DNA of 64,000 nucleotides, from NCBI RefSeq assembly GCF_036013955.1, contig NZ_CP107903.1, positions 1,736,001-1,800,000 on the forward strand, in the 5' to 3' direction. The DNA is from Streptomyces sp. NBC_00459 (GTDB lineage: Bacteria > Actinomycetota > Actinomycetes > Streptomycetales > Streptomycetaceae). Positions within the stretch are counted from its first letter, which is position 1. Each line of letters begins with the position of its first letter. The translations under genes were made by a program, and so were the position numbers. The notes beneath the pieces are model-generated. The model was not told where the DNA came from, made no database searches, and was given only the letters and a program-made list of their open reading frames with translations. Of this stretch, positions 8,307-15,640 are shown one piece after another.

Positions 8307-9393
8307 GGGCGGTCACCTTCCCCTCGGCATGGGCGGGGACACTCGGGTGGTCGCAGGGCTCGGGGGCGCCCTGCCGGTCTCCCAGGAAGCCGACGAGGCG
8401 CTGCCGCCGTACGACGCCGACCAGTTCGCCGTCGTCGGTGAGCACCGCGACCGGGTGGGACAGTCGGGCGCTCAGCGCGCAGAGTTCGGTGAACGGCGTG
8501 TCGGGCGTCGCGGTCGGGCAGTCGCAGTCGGCCTCGTCGCCGCGTGTGTCCGGGTCCATGACGGCGCCCGTGGTGAGGACGCGGGAGCGGTCGACGTCCT
8601 TGGTGAAGGAGGCGACGTAGTCGTCGACGGGACGGACGAGGATGTCCTCCGCGGTGCCCGTCTGGACGATGCGTCCGTCACGCATGACGGCGATGCGGTC
8701 GCCCAGGCGCATGGCCTCGTTGAGGTCGTGGGTGATGAACACGATGGTCTTCTTGAGGGTCTTCTGGAGTTCCAGGAGCTGGTCCTGCATGTCCCGGCGG
8801 ATCAGCGGGTCGAGCGCGCTGAACGACTCGTCCATGAGCAGCAGGTCGGCGTCGGTGGCGAGCGCCCGGGCCAGGCCCACGCGCTGCTGCATGCCGCCGG
8901 ACAGCTCGTCGGGCCACGAGTTCTCCCAGCCGGCCAGACCGCACAGGGCGAGCGCCTCGTCGGCGCGGCGCTCGCGCTCGGCGCGGGGCACGCCCTGCAC
9001 GGACAGGCCGTATGCGGCGTTCTCACGGACGCTCCGGTGCGGGAAGAGCGCGAAGTGCTGGAAGACCATGCTGATCTTGTTCGCCCGCAGCGCGCGCAGT
9101 TCGCGGTCGCCGAGCGCGGTCATGTCCTGGCCGTCGAAGCGGACGTGTCCGGCGGTGGGTTCCAGCAGGCCGTTGAGCATGCGCAGGAGCGTCGACTTGC
9201 CGGAGCCGGACAGGCCCATGACGACGAAGATCTCGCCGGGTTCCACGGTGAAGGACGCGTCGATGACTGCGGCGGTGGTGCCGTCGTCGCGCAGTGCGTC
9301 GCGGTCGGCTCCCTCTTCGAGCCGGGTGACCGCGTCGCCGGGTCGTCTGCCGAACACCTTGTACAGATGCTCGGCCTCAAGCCTGGATGACAA
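8299..9393 (-). CDS. Glycine betaine/proline ABC transporter ATPase (ProV/OpuAA-type)
   Basis: 364 residues. It shows Walker A GLSGSGKST, the Q-loop FQHFALFPHRSV, signature LSGGMQQR, Walker B LLLMDESFSALDP and the H-loop FITHD. A C-terminal region after about 260 (DYVASFTKDVDRSRVL, then CALSARLSHPVAVLTDDGEL) resembles the CBS-type osmosensory extension of ProV/OpuAA. The QMRLGDRIAVM-like stretch also fits ProV. I choose TTG 9393 (LSSRLEAEHLYKVFG) because GAGGAG lies just upstream. A start at 9441 is open but would translate the tandem 13-mers at 9406-9444. It is first in a two-gene operon with the fused permease-binding protein. Confidence 0.88.
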   Translation of the reverse strand: MSSRLEAEHLYKVFGRRPGDAVTRLEEGADRDALRDDGTTAAVIDASFTVEPGEIFVVMGLSGSGKSTLLRMLNGLLEPTAGHVRFDGQDMTALGDRELRALRANKISMVFQHFALFPHRSVRENAAYGLSVQGVPRAERERRADEALALCGLAGWENSWPDELSGGMQQRVGLARALATDADLLLMDESFSALDPLIRRDMQDQLLELQKTLKKTIVFITHDLNEAMRLGDRIAVMRDGRIVQTGTAEDILVRPVDDYVASFTKDVDRSRVLTTGAVMDPDTRGDEADCDCPTATPDTPFTELCALSARLSHPVAVLTDDGELVGVVRRQRLVGFLGDRQGAPEPCDHPSVPAHAEGKVTARA

Positions 9394-9405
9394 GGGTGCT
9401 CCTCG

Positions 9406-9444
9406 GTCGTGTGCTTCGGTCGTGTCACTTCGTCGTGTCACTTC
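9406..9444. repeat. Three tandem 13-bp repeats in the ABC operon leader
   Basis: The copies are GTCGTGTGCTTCG (9406-9418) and GTCGTGTCACTTC twice (9419-9431, 9432-9444). They lie immediately upstream of the ribosome site of the ATPase gene. Next to them is the inverted repeat GTTGT-GCGA-ACAAC at 9469-9482, a possible operator. Confidence 0.7.
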
Positions 9445-9621
9445 GGTTCACGTTCTTCGCTTACGACGGTTGTGCGAACAACTGGGTGTGTCCGTGGCCG
9501 CACCTGCCCCTGTCCGACGTGGGCAAACGAAGGAGTGGGCCAGTTCACAGGACTTCGCACACGTAACGGGATGCCTGGTGGCGGGGTCCTCGGGGACGTC
9601 GGAAAGTGGCGCGCGGGCTGA

Positions 9622-9644
9622 CTGTCAGTGGTGTACGGCATGAT
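9622..9644 (+). promoter_or_regulatory. PafBC/RecA-NDp-like promoter of the 5'-3' exonuclease
   Basis: CTGTCAGTG, 8 bp, then CATGAT. This is one mismatch from TTGTCRGTG and one from TANNNT. The -10 ends 7 bp before GTG 9652, the transcription start distance expected for a leaderless mRNA. Confidence 0.6.
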
Positions 9645-9651
9645 GCGAGGC

Positions 9652-10572
9652 GTGACCGGACGACTGATGCTCCTCGACACCGCCTCGCTCTATTTCCGCG
9701 CCTATTTCGGCGTCCCGGAGTCCGTGAAGGCTCCGGACGGCACGCCGGTGAACGCCGTGCGCGGGCTGCTCGAATTCATCGACCGGCTGGTCAAGGACCA
9801 CCGGCCCGACCTCCTGGTCGCGTGCATGGACGCGGACTGGCGTCCGCAGTGGCGGGTCGACCTGATCCCCTCGTACAAGGCCCACCGCGTCGCCGAGGAG
9901 CGCGAGGTGGGACCGGACGAGGAGGAGGTGCCGGACACCCTGTCGCCACAGGTGCCGATCATCGAAGCGGTGCTGGACGCGGTGGGGATCGCGCGCGTGG
10001 GCGTCGCGGGGTACGAGGCGGACGATGTGATCGGCACCTTCACCGGCCGCGCCGAGGGCCCCGTCGACATCGTCACCGGCGACCGGGACCTGTACCAACT
10101 GGTCGACGACGCGCGGGGGGTGCGTGTCCTGTACCCGCTCAAGGGCGTGGGCTCCCTGCAGCTGACCGACGAGGCCTGGCTGCGCGAGAGGTATGGGGTG
10201 GACGGAAGGGGGTACGCGGATCTCGCGCTGTTGCGCGGCGATCCGAGCGACGGATTGCCGGGCGTGCCCGGTATCGGCGAGAAGACGGCCGCGAAGCTGC
10301 TGGCCGAGTTCGGTGACCTGGCCGGGATCATGGCTGCGGTCGACGACCCGAAGGCGAAACTGACGCCGTCACAGCGCAAGCGGCTCGACGAGTCACGGCC
10401 GTACGTCGAGGTGGCGCCCAAGGTCGTCCTGGTGGCCGGCGATGTGCCACTGCCGGACGTCAACACGGCGGTGCCGCGCACCCCTCACGACCCCGCGATG
10501 CTCGATGCGCTCGCCGCCCGCTGGGGACTTGGGGGTTCACTGGAGAGATTGCTCACGACACTCGGACACTGA
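9652..10572 (+). CDS. 5'-3' exonuclease (Pol I N-terminal/FEN-like)
   Basis: 306 residues. It has the FEN/PIN-like catalytic core: MLLDTASLYFRAYFG, DWRPQWRVDLIPSYKAHR, the acidic YEADDVIGT and VTGDRDLYQLV. The helix-hairpin-helix DNA-binding motif is GLPGVPGIGEKTAAKLLAEF. It corresponds to the 5' nuclease domain of DNA polymerase I without the polymerase, a common actinobacterial stand-alone protein acting in flap removal and repair. I choose GTG 9652 because the PafBC-like promoter at 9622-9644 would start transcription right there. ATG codons at 9640 and 9643 fall inside its -10 element. Homologues in mycobacteria lie near helY, from memory. Confidence 0.88.
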   Translation: MTGRLMLLDTASLYFRAYFGVPESVKAPDGTPVNAVRGLLEFIDRLVKDHRPDLLVACMDADWRPQWRVDLIPSYKAHRVAEEREVGPDEEEVPDTLSPQVPIIEAVLDAVGIARVGVAGYEADDVIGTFTGRAEGPVDIVTGDRDLYQLVDDARGVRVLYPLKGVGSLQLTDEAWLRERYGVDGRGYADLALLRGDPSDGLPGVPGIGEKTAAKLLAEFGDLAGIMAAVDDPKAKLTPSQRKRLDESRPYVEVAPKVVLVAGDVPLPDVNTAVPRTPHDPAMLDALAARWGLGGSLERLLTTLGH

Positions 10573-10663
10573 TACGCCCGCGCACCGTCCCTGAGGCACT
10601 ATGCACTCGTACCTCACCACCAGGCACAAGGCCCCACCCGAAGAGAGCGACATCACCGCTTCA

Positions 10664-10678
10664 GAGAGCCTCGCTCTC
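10664..10678 (+). terminator. Weak stem-loop between exonuclease and siderophore reductase
   Basis: GAGAG-CCTCG-CTCTC followed by GTTTT. It is a short stem, but placed between the exonuclease stop and the iron box. Confidence 0.3.
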
Positions 10679-10744
10679 GTTTTGAGGCATCTTTGCGAAA
10701 TCGATCGCCTCGGGCAGCGGGATTTCACCAGGGGGAGATGCTAA

Positions 10745-10760
10745 CTTAGGTAAGCCTAAG
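10745..10760 (+). promoter_or_regulatory. Iron box (DmdR/DtxR-type operator)
   Basis: CTTAGG-TAAG-CCTAAG has perfect 6-bp arms inside a sequence close to the DtxR/DmdR consensus TTAGGTTAGSCTMACCTAA. It is 21 bp upstream of the siderophore-interacting protein start. It implies repression in iron-replete cells. Confidence 0.82.
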
Positions 10761-10781
10761 CAAGGGAACAGGGAGGCCGTC

Positions 10782-11630
10782 ATGGCAGAGCGCCCGGAAC
10801 GCAGGGCTCCGAAGCTCCACTCCGCGCAGGTCGTCCGCACCGAGCGACTGACCCCACACATGCAGCGCGTGGTCCTGGGCGGCGACGGCCTCGCCGAGTT
10901 CTCGGCCGGCACCCGCACCGACCACTATGTGAAGCTGCAGTTCCCAGCACCGGGGGTCACCTACCCCCAGCCCTTCGACCTGCAGCGCATCCGCGAGGAG
11001 TTCCCGCGCGAACAGTGGCCGGTGTCCCGCACCTACACCGTGCGCGCCTGGGACCCCGAACTGCGCGAGCTGACCCTCGACTTCGTCCTGCACGGCGACG
11101 AGGGCCTGGCCGGCCCCTGGGCGATGCGCGTCCAGCCGGGCGAGACAGTGGTATTCGGCGGCCCCGGCGGCGCCTACGCCCCCGACCCCGACGCCGACTG
11201 GCATCTGCTCGCCGGGGACGAGAGCGCGCTGCCCGCGATCGCCTGCGCCCTGGAGGCCCTGCCCGACGGCGCCAAGGCCTACGCGTTCGTGGAGATCTCC
11301 GGCTCCGAGGAGGAGCAGAAGATCGACTCCGACGTGGAGGTCCGCTGGCTGCACCGCGGTGAGCGGCCCCTCGGCGAGGCCCTTGTCGAGGCCGTACGCG
11401 CCCTGGAGTTCCCCGCGGGCCGCGTGCACGCGTTCGTGCACGGCGAGGCGGCCTTCGTGAAGGAGCTGCGCCGGGTACTGCGGGTGGAACGCGAGATCCC
11501 GCGCGAAGACCTCTCGATCTCCGGCTACTGGCGTCTCGGCCACAACGAGGACGGCTGGCAGGCGTCCAAGCGGGACTGGAACGCACAGGTGGAGGCGGAG
11601 CAGGAAGCCGCCGAACCGACGACCTCCTGA
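10782..11630 (+). CDS. Siderophore-interacting FAD-binding protein (ferric-siderophore reductase, ViuB/YqjH-like)
   Basis: 282 residues covering the FAD-binding and SIP domains. The flavin-binding signature is SRTYTVRAW, followed by HGDEGLAGPWA and the SIP motif AGDESALPAIACALE. The C-terminus GYWRLGHNEDG is typical of the family (YWR.G). It should release iron in the cytoplasm by NAD(P)H-dependent reduction of ferric siderophores. The ATG at 10782 has a good GGGAGG site at 10771-10776. An iron box overlaps the likely promoter, so expression should rise under iron starvation. It is monocistronic, with two strong hairpins following. Confidence 0.92.
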   Translation: MAERPERRAPKLHSAQVVRTERLTPHMQRVVLGGDGLAEFSAGTRTDHYVKLQFPAPGVTYPQPFDLQRIREEFPREQWPVSRTYTVRAWDPELRELTLDFVLHGDEGLAGPWAMRVQPGETVVFGGPGGAYAPDPDADWHLLAGDESALPAIACALEALPDGAKAYAFVEISGSEEEQKIDSDVEVRWLHRGERPLGEALVEAVRALEFPAGRVHAFVHGEAAFVKELRRVLRVEREIPREDLSISGYWRLGHNEDGWQASKRDWNAQVEAEQEAAEPTTS

Positions 11631-11656
11631 GCTTCCGCAGGTTCACACGAGTTCGA

Positions 11657-11687
11657 GGGGCCCGGGACCCGCGACGGTCCGGGCCCC
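11657..11687 (+). terminator. Stem-loop terminator 1 after the siderophore reductase
   Basis: GGGGCCCGGGACC pairs with GGTCCGGGCCCC with one bulge, 26 bp after the stop codon. Confidence 0.7.
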
Positions 11688-11691
11688 GATT

Positions 11692-11717
11692 GTCCGGCCC
11701 CCCGCGCGGGGCCGGAC
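11692..11717 (+). terminator. Stem-loop terminator 2 after the siderophore reductase
   Basis: Perfect 10-bp stem GTCCGGCCCC/GGGGCCGGAC with a 6-nt loop, directly after the first hairpin. Confidence 0.65.
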
Positions 11718-12029
11718 CGACGGCGCACCGCCCCAACTGAGCGGGTCTCCCCCCGTCGGGGCGGCCGGGCGGCTTTGAACTCCTCTCCCCCGACGTCAAG
11801 TTGATGTTCCTGCTGGAGAGGGTCGCGAGCGGCCGCACGCGCATGTCGGTCCGGGCGATCTCCGCACCATCCCTCCCCCGGCCACGAAGCCACGCACGCG
11901 GACCTCTTCCGCGCCGACGCCATGCCACCGAGCCTCGACAAGACGCCCGGTCGGCGAGCCGCCCCCGGTGCGTGAGGACTTGGGTCCCGCCTCGACACGG
12001 CCGCGACATCCCTGCGAAACAGCGCATCC
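11718..12029. other. Gene-free interval before the APC permease
   Basis: I see no convincing gene, riboswitch or recognisable remnant. A frame from 11801 stays open, but its composition (long Arg/Pro/Ser runs) is that of non-coding GC-rich DNA. The interval should hold the permease promoter, next to the operator at 12030-12057. Confidence 0.45.
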
Positions 12030-12057
12030 CTAATTTCTGTCACCCGACAGGAATACC
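12030..12057. promoter_or_regulatory. Second operator matching the TetR palindrome of the guanidine operon
   Basis: The first 12 bases, CTAATTTCTGTC, are identical to the left arm of the palindrome at 25334-25361. The right arm is GACAGGAAT plus divergent bases. In total 22 of 28 positions match. It ends 21 bp before the permease GTG. Confidence 0.75.
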
Positions 12058-12078
12058 GCGCCGAAGGCAGGTCCCGCC

Positions 12079-13638
12079 GTGACCACGACCGCTCCCTCCG
12101 ACGTCCGCCCCGATCCGCCGGAGCCGTCCGACGACCGTTCCCTGACCGAGTTCGGCTACCGCCAGGAGTTGCACCGCAGCCTGGGCCGGTACGCCTCGTT
12201 CGCCGCCGGGTTCTCCTTCATCTCGGTCCTGACGACGGTCTTCCAGTTCTTCGCCTTCGGGTACGCGTTCGGCGGCCCCGTCTTCTTCTGGGCCTGGCCG
12301 GCCGTACTGATCGGCCAGTTGCTGGTCGCCGCTTGCTTCGCGGAACTGGCCGCGCGCTATCCGATCTCCGGTGCGATCTACCAGTGGTCGTCACGGCTCT
12401 CCACCCTCACCTTCGGCTGGTTCGCCGGCTGGATCATGGTGATCGGACAGATCGTGGTGGTCGCGGCGGCGGCGCTGGCACTCCAGGTCGTCATGCCGGC
12501 CATCTGGTCCGGCTTCCAGCTGGTCGGCGACGACCCGGCCCCGACCTCGGCGAGCGGCGCGGCCAACGCGGCGATTCTCGGCGTGCTCCTACTGGCCCTG
12601 ACGACCTTGGTCAACGTCCTGGACAACCGCGTGATGTCCCTGATCAACCGGGTCGGTGTGACCGCCGAGATCATCGGCGCCGTCCTGATCATCGTGCTCC
12701 TGTTCACCCACTCCGAGCGCACTCCCGGCATCACCTTCCACACCGGTACGGCACTGGAGTCCGGCCTGACCGGGGCACTGCTGGTGGGCTCGTTCACAGC
12801 GGCGTACGTGATGATCGGGTTCGACAGCGCGGGCGAGATGAGCGAGGAGACACACCATCCCCGGCGCACCGCACCCCGCACGATCCTCACCGCGCTCGCC
12901 TCGGCGGGCCTGCTGGGCGGCCTGATCATCCTCGCCGGCCTCCTCGCCGCACCGAGCCTCACCGACGGCCGACTCGGCGTCGAGGGCCTGAGCTACGTCC
13001 TGACGAGCAGCCTCGGCGACGGGGTGGGCCGCGCCCTGCTGGTCGACGTGGTGGTGGCCATCGCGGTGGCGACCCTCGCGATCCAGACGGCGGCCAGCCG
13101 GATGCTGTTCTCGATGGCACGCGACGGCCAACTCCCCTGCTCGGCCCGCCTCGCCAAGGTCAACCCGCGCACGGGCATGCCGAGCGCCCCGGCCGTGGTC
13201 GTCGGCGTCCTGGCGGCGGCCCTGCTCCTCCTCAACTTCGCCTCCCCGGAAGCGTTCCTGGCCATCGGCACCACCTGCATCGTGATGCTGTACCTGGCAT
13301 ACGCGATGGTGACCGGCCCACTCCTGATCCAGCGCCTGCGCGGAACCTTCACGTCCGAAGGCACCGACGAGACCGGCAAGCCCCTCTTCTCCCTGGGCCG
13401 CTGGGGCATCCCCGTCAACGCCCTCGCCCTCCTCTACGGCCTCTTCATGACCATCAACCTGGCCTGGCCGCGGGCGGCGGTGTACGACCCGGCGGGCGGG
13501 CACTGGTACTTCCAGTGGTTCACTGTGCTGTTTTTGGGGGTCGCGGTGGGGGGTGGGGTGGTGTACCGGGTCGTTCGCGAACGAAGCGTGCGCCACGACC
13601 TGGAACCTGCCCGGGCTCCGGCGGAAACTCCTCAGTAG
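12079..13638 (+). CDS. APC-superfamily amino acid/amine permease, probable guanidine-regulon transporter
   Basis: 519 residues with about 12 membrane spans. It has the APC entry FGYRQELHRSLGRYASFAAG (the glycine-rich start of TM1), ARYPISGAIYQWSSRL and GFDSAGEMSEETHHPRRTAP, typical of the GABA/choline/amine permease branch. The start is GTG 12079 with AAGGCAGG upstream. Family members import amino acids, GABA, choline or polyamine-type cations. It is separated by 13 kb from the guanidine-degradation operon but carries a near copy of that operon's operator, so I infer co-regulation and uptake of guanidine or a guanidino/amine compound. Its stop overlaps the convergent P450 stop by 7 bp. Confidence 0.85.
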   Translation: MTTTAPSDVRPDPPEPSDDRSLTEFGYRQELHRSLGRYASFAAGFSFISVLTTVFQFFAFGYAFGGPVFFWAWPAVLIGQLLVAACFAELAARYPISGAIYQWSSRLSTLTFGWFAGWIMVIGQIVVVAAAALALQVVMPAIWSGFQLVGDDPAPTSASGAANAAILGVLLLALTTLVNVLDNRVMSLINRVGVTAEIIGAVLIIVLLFTHSERTPGITFHTGTALESGLTGALLVGSFTAAYVMIGFDSAGEMSEETHHPRRTAPRTILTALASAGLLGGLIILAGLLAAPSLTDGRLGVEGLSYVLTSSLGDGVGRALLVDVVVAIAVATLAIQTAASRMLFSMARDGQLPCSARLAKVNPRTGMPSAPAVVVGVLAAALLLLNFASPEAFLAIGTTCIVMLYLAYAMVTGPLLIQRLRGTFTSEGTDETGKPLFSLGRWGIPVNALALLYGLFMTINLAWPRAAVYDPAGGHWYFQWFTVLFLGVAVGGGVVYRVVRERSVRHDLEPARAPAETPQ

Positions 13639-15011
13639 GAGTTCCGTACCCCTTTCGCTTGCCTCACGACGGTACGCATGAACAGCCCCTTGGGGCCGAG
13701 GGCGAGCGCGTACGGCGCCGCTTTGACCTTTCGGCCCGGGATGGGCTCAAGTCGCCATCGGGCGGCAATGGTTGCCAGCGCCAGGGTCGCCTCGGTCATC
13801 CCGTAGGAGTCACCGATGCACTTGCGGGCGCCTGCCCCGAAGGTGAGGTGGGCGCTGCGGGATATGGCCTTCGCCCGCTCGGGCCCCCACCGGTCGGGGT
13901 CGAAGCGCTCCGGGTCGGTGTACAGGTCGGCGCGGTGATGCATCTGGTAGGGGCTGATGACGACGTCGGTGCCAGCGGGGACGTGCCGGCCGCCGAGTTC
14001 GGTGTCGACCGTGGTGGTACGGGTCAACAACCAGCCCGGCGGGTACAGGCGCATCGTCTCGGTGATGATGTTCCGGGTCTCCTCCAGCCGGGGCAGATCC
14101 TCGAAGGTGGCCACCCCGTCGGTCAGCACCGCGTCGACCTCGGCATGCAGCCGCTCCGCTGTGCGGGGGTGGCTCCCCAGCAGGTACAGGGCCCAGGCGA
14201 GGGCTTTGCCGATCGTGTCCGTGCTGGCGAAGAGGAACGACATGACCTGGTCCCTGACTTCGTCGTCGGACAGCCGCGCTCCCACTGCCCCGGGGGCAGC
14301 GAGGTCGTCCTGGGCCGCCAGCAGAAGGGACATCAGGTCGCCGTGGTCCGCGTTGTCGGCTCGGTATGCGGAGATGATGCGGTGGATGGTCTGCCGGGAA
14401 CGGGCCTGCGCGCGGTCGTAGCGGCGCTTGCCCGGAGTGGGGACGGCATCGACATGGCGTGGCAACAGCATGCGCCGGAACACACCTTCTTCGAGGGTTG
14501 CCAGGTCTGCGGCCAGCGACTCACGAAGTGCGGCGGGCGCGGCGGAGAATATCGTGGCTGCGGTGGTGCGCAGGCTGATCGCCGTGGTCTCGGCCAGGAC
14601 GTCGACTGTTCGGCCGGACTGCCACGTCTCGACCACCGCGCGGGCCTGTGCGCTCATCTCCCGGGCGTATCCCGGCAGGCGTGCCTGGTGGAAGGCCGGC
14701 TGGATCATTCGCCGCTGTCGGCGATGGTCCTTGTGCGGGCAGGTCCCGAGGCCGTTGCCGAGGAACTCCCTGCTGCGATCGAACAGGAAGCCACCCTTGT
14801 CGAAGGTCCGGTCGTCCACGAGGACCCGGCGGGTGAGTTCGGGGGCGCAGACCACGAGAGCGCTGAAGGGCCCGATCCGAATCGCGACGATGTCGCCGAA
14901 GGCGGGCAGCGAACGCAGGAATCGCAGCGGGTCGCGCAGGAACCGCAGCGTGTGGCCGAGCAGTGGCACTGCCCCCGGCGCGGTGACGAAGGAGTAGTCG
15001 GCCTGCATCAT
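13632..15011 (-). CDS. Cytochrome P450 of the terpene cluster
   Basis: 459 residues, a full-length class I-type P450. The I-helix is SFLFASTDTIGKALAWALYL, the ExxR helix ETMRLYPPGWLLTR, and the heme loop FGAGARKCIGDSYG with Cys398. The N-terminal PGAVPLLGHTLRFLRDPLRF resembles Streptomyces sesquiterpene hydroxylases such as the pentalenene and epi-isozizaene P450s, as I recall them. The start is one of two adjacent ATGs, 15011 or 15008, after GGAGG. It is divergent from the class II cyclase across 629 bp and is the expected oxidative tailoring enzyme. Redox partners are not encoded next to it; a ferredoxin lies far away at 51791. Confidence 0.9.
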   Translation of the reverse strand: MMQADYSFVTAPGAVPLLGHTLRFLRDPLRFLRSLPAFGDIVAIRIGPFSALVVCAPELTRRVLVDDRTFDKGGFLFDRSREFLGNGLGTCPHKDHRRQRRMIQPAFHQARLPGYAREMSAQARAVVETWQSGRTVDVLAETTAISLRTTAATIFSAAPAALRESLAADLATLEEGVFRRMLLPRHVDAVPTPGKRRYDRAQARSRQTIHRIISAYRADNADHGDLMSLLLAAQDDLAAPGAVGARLSDDEVRDQVMSFLFASTDTIGKALAWALYLLGSHPRTAERLHAEVDAVLTDGVATFEDLPRLEETRNIITETMRLYPPGWLLTRTTTVDTELGGRHVPAGTDVVISPYQMHHRADLYTDPERFDPDRWGPERAKAISRSAHLTFGAGARKCIGDSYGMTEATLALATIAARWRLEPIPGRKVKAAPYALALGPKGLFMRTVVRQAKGVRNSY

Positions 15012-15640
15012 CAGTCCTCCACGGTCATCACGGGCGCCGCCGCGGAGGGGCGGGCGGTGCCCGGTCGGAGAACCGGCGCCGCCCGCCCGGTACCGGCCGA
15101 GCACCCGCTGCGAAAGGCGGATACGCCTCCACCCGAACGGATCAGATCGCGCCGTGCCTCAAGGACGTCGGGACTTCGTGGACTTCGGCGGGAAGCTCTT
15201 CTCCGGCGGCGGCCCAAGGCCGACGGCTCAGTCCGTCAGCGGCAACCTCCTCGGAAGTGACCGCGATCCCGTGCGTCCACCGCGCGGCGGGCAACACCCC
15301 GTTCCCAGGAGGAAACTGCCCTGTCGCATCAAAACGCAAGCCGAGCGCACGAGGGCGCACAGAGGCGTGAACTCCTTGCGCACAGGTACCAACTTGCCGC
15401 TTCCGCCCTCACTGCGGATTCGTGCGCCCTCCACTTGGGACGAGGACTTGCAACTACCGGTCACACAAACCCCATTGTGAGACACATCGAAGCTCGGAGG
15501 GAACTACCGCGCGCGCAGGGGCGCACAACTGTGCGCTTTGCACCGCATGGCGGGAGGGAAGGTTATCCCCGACTCTGTCCCTTGACATGCCTTGATCGGA
15601 ACCCCGATGGCTTTCGTCTGCGCTGCGGAGATGAGCTGTT
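15012..15640. other. Divergent regulatory interval of the terpene cluster
   Basis: No gene is supported in this 629-bp gap between the P450 and the class II cyclase. It contains several GCGCAC half-sites (about 15346, 15354, 15378) and an inverted repeat at 15521-15536. A TTGACA at about 15585 could be a -35 element for the cyclase, but its -10 is poor. A minus-strand frame of 72 codons (15142-15360) is open but has weak codon bias and no recognisable similarity. Confidence 0.5.
15521..15536. promoter_or_regulatory. Inverted repeat upstream of the class II cyclase
   Basis: GCGCACA-AC-TGTGCGC, perfect 7-bp arms. It is the only complete palindrome among several GCGCAC half-sites in the interval and is a candidate operator. 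Confidence 0.45.

Noticed and set aside
6342..9390. Long plus-strand frames opposite the betaine ABC operon
   Set aside because: They mirror the permease and ATPase genes, with Gly/Asp/Val-rich translations and no recognisable domain.
11801..12082. Open frame upstream of the APC permease as a gene or gene remnant
   Set aside because: It runs through the operator, has shadow-like composition, and I recognise no protein similarity.
12333..15260. A 975-codon plus-strand open frame covering the APC permease end and the P450
   Set aside because: It is antisense or out of frame to two genes with clear family motifs, and its translation is Arg/Pro/Gly-rich without domains; it is a GC-rich shadow frame.
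15142..15360. Possible 72-codon minus-strand gene in the terpene divergent interval
   Set aside because: Weak third-position GC bias, no clear ribosome site and no recognisable family.
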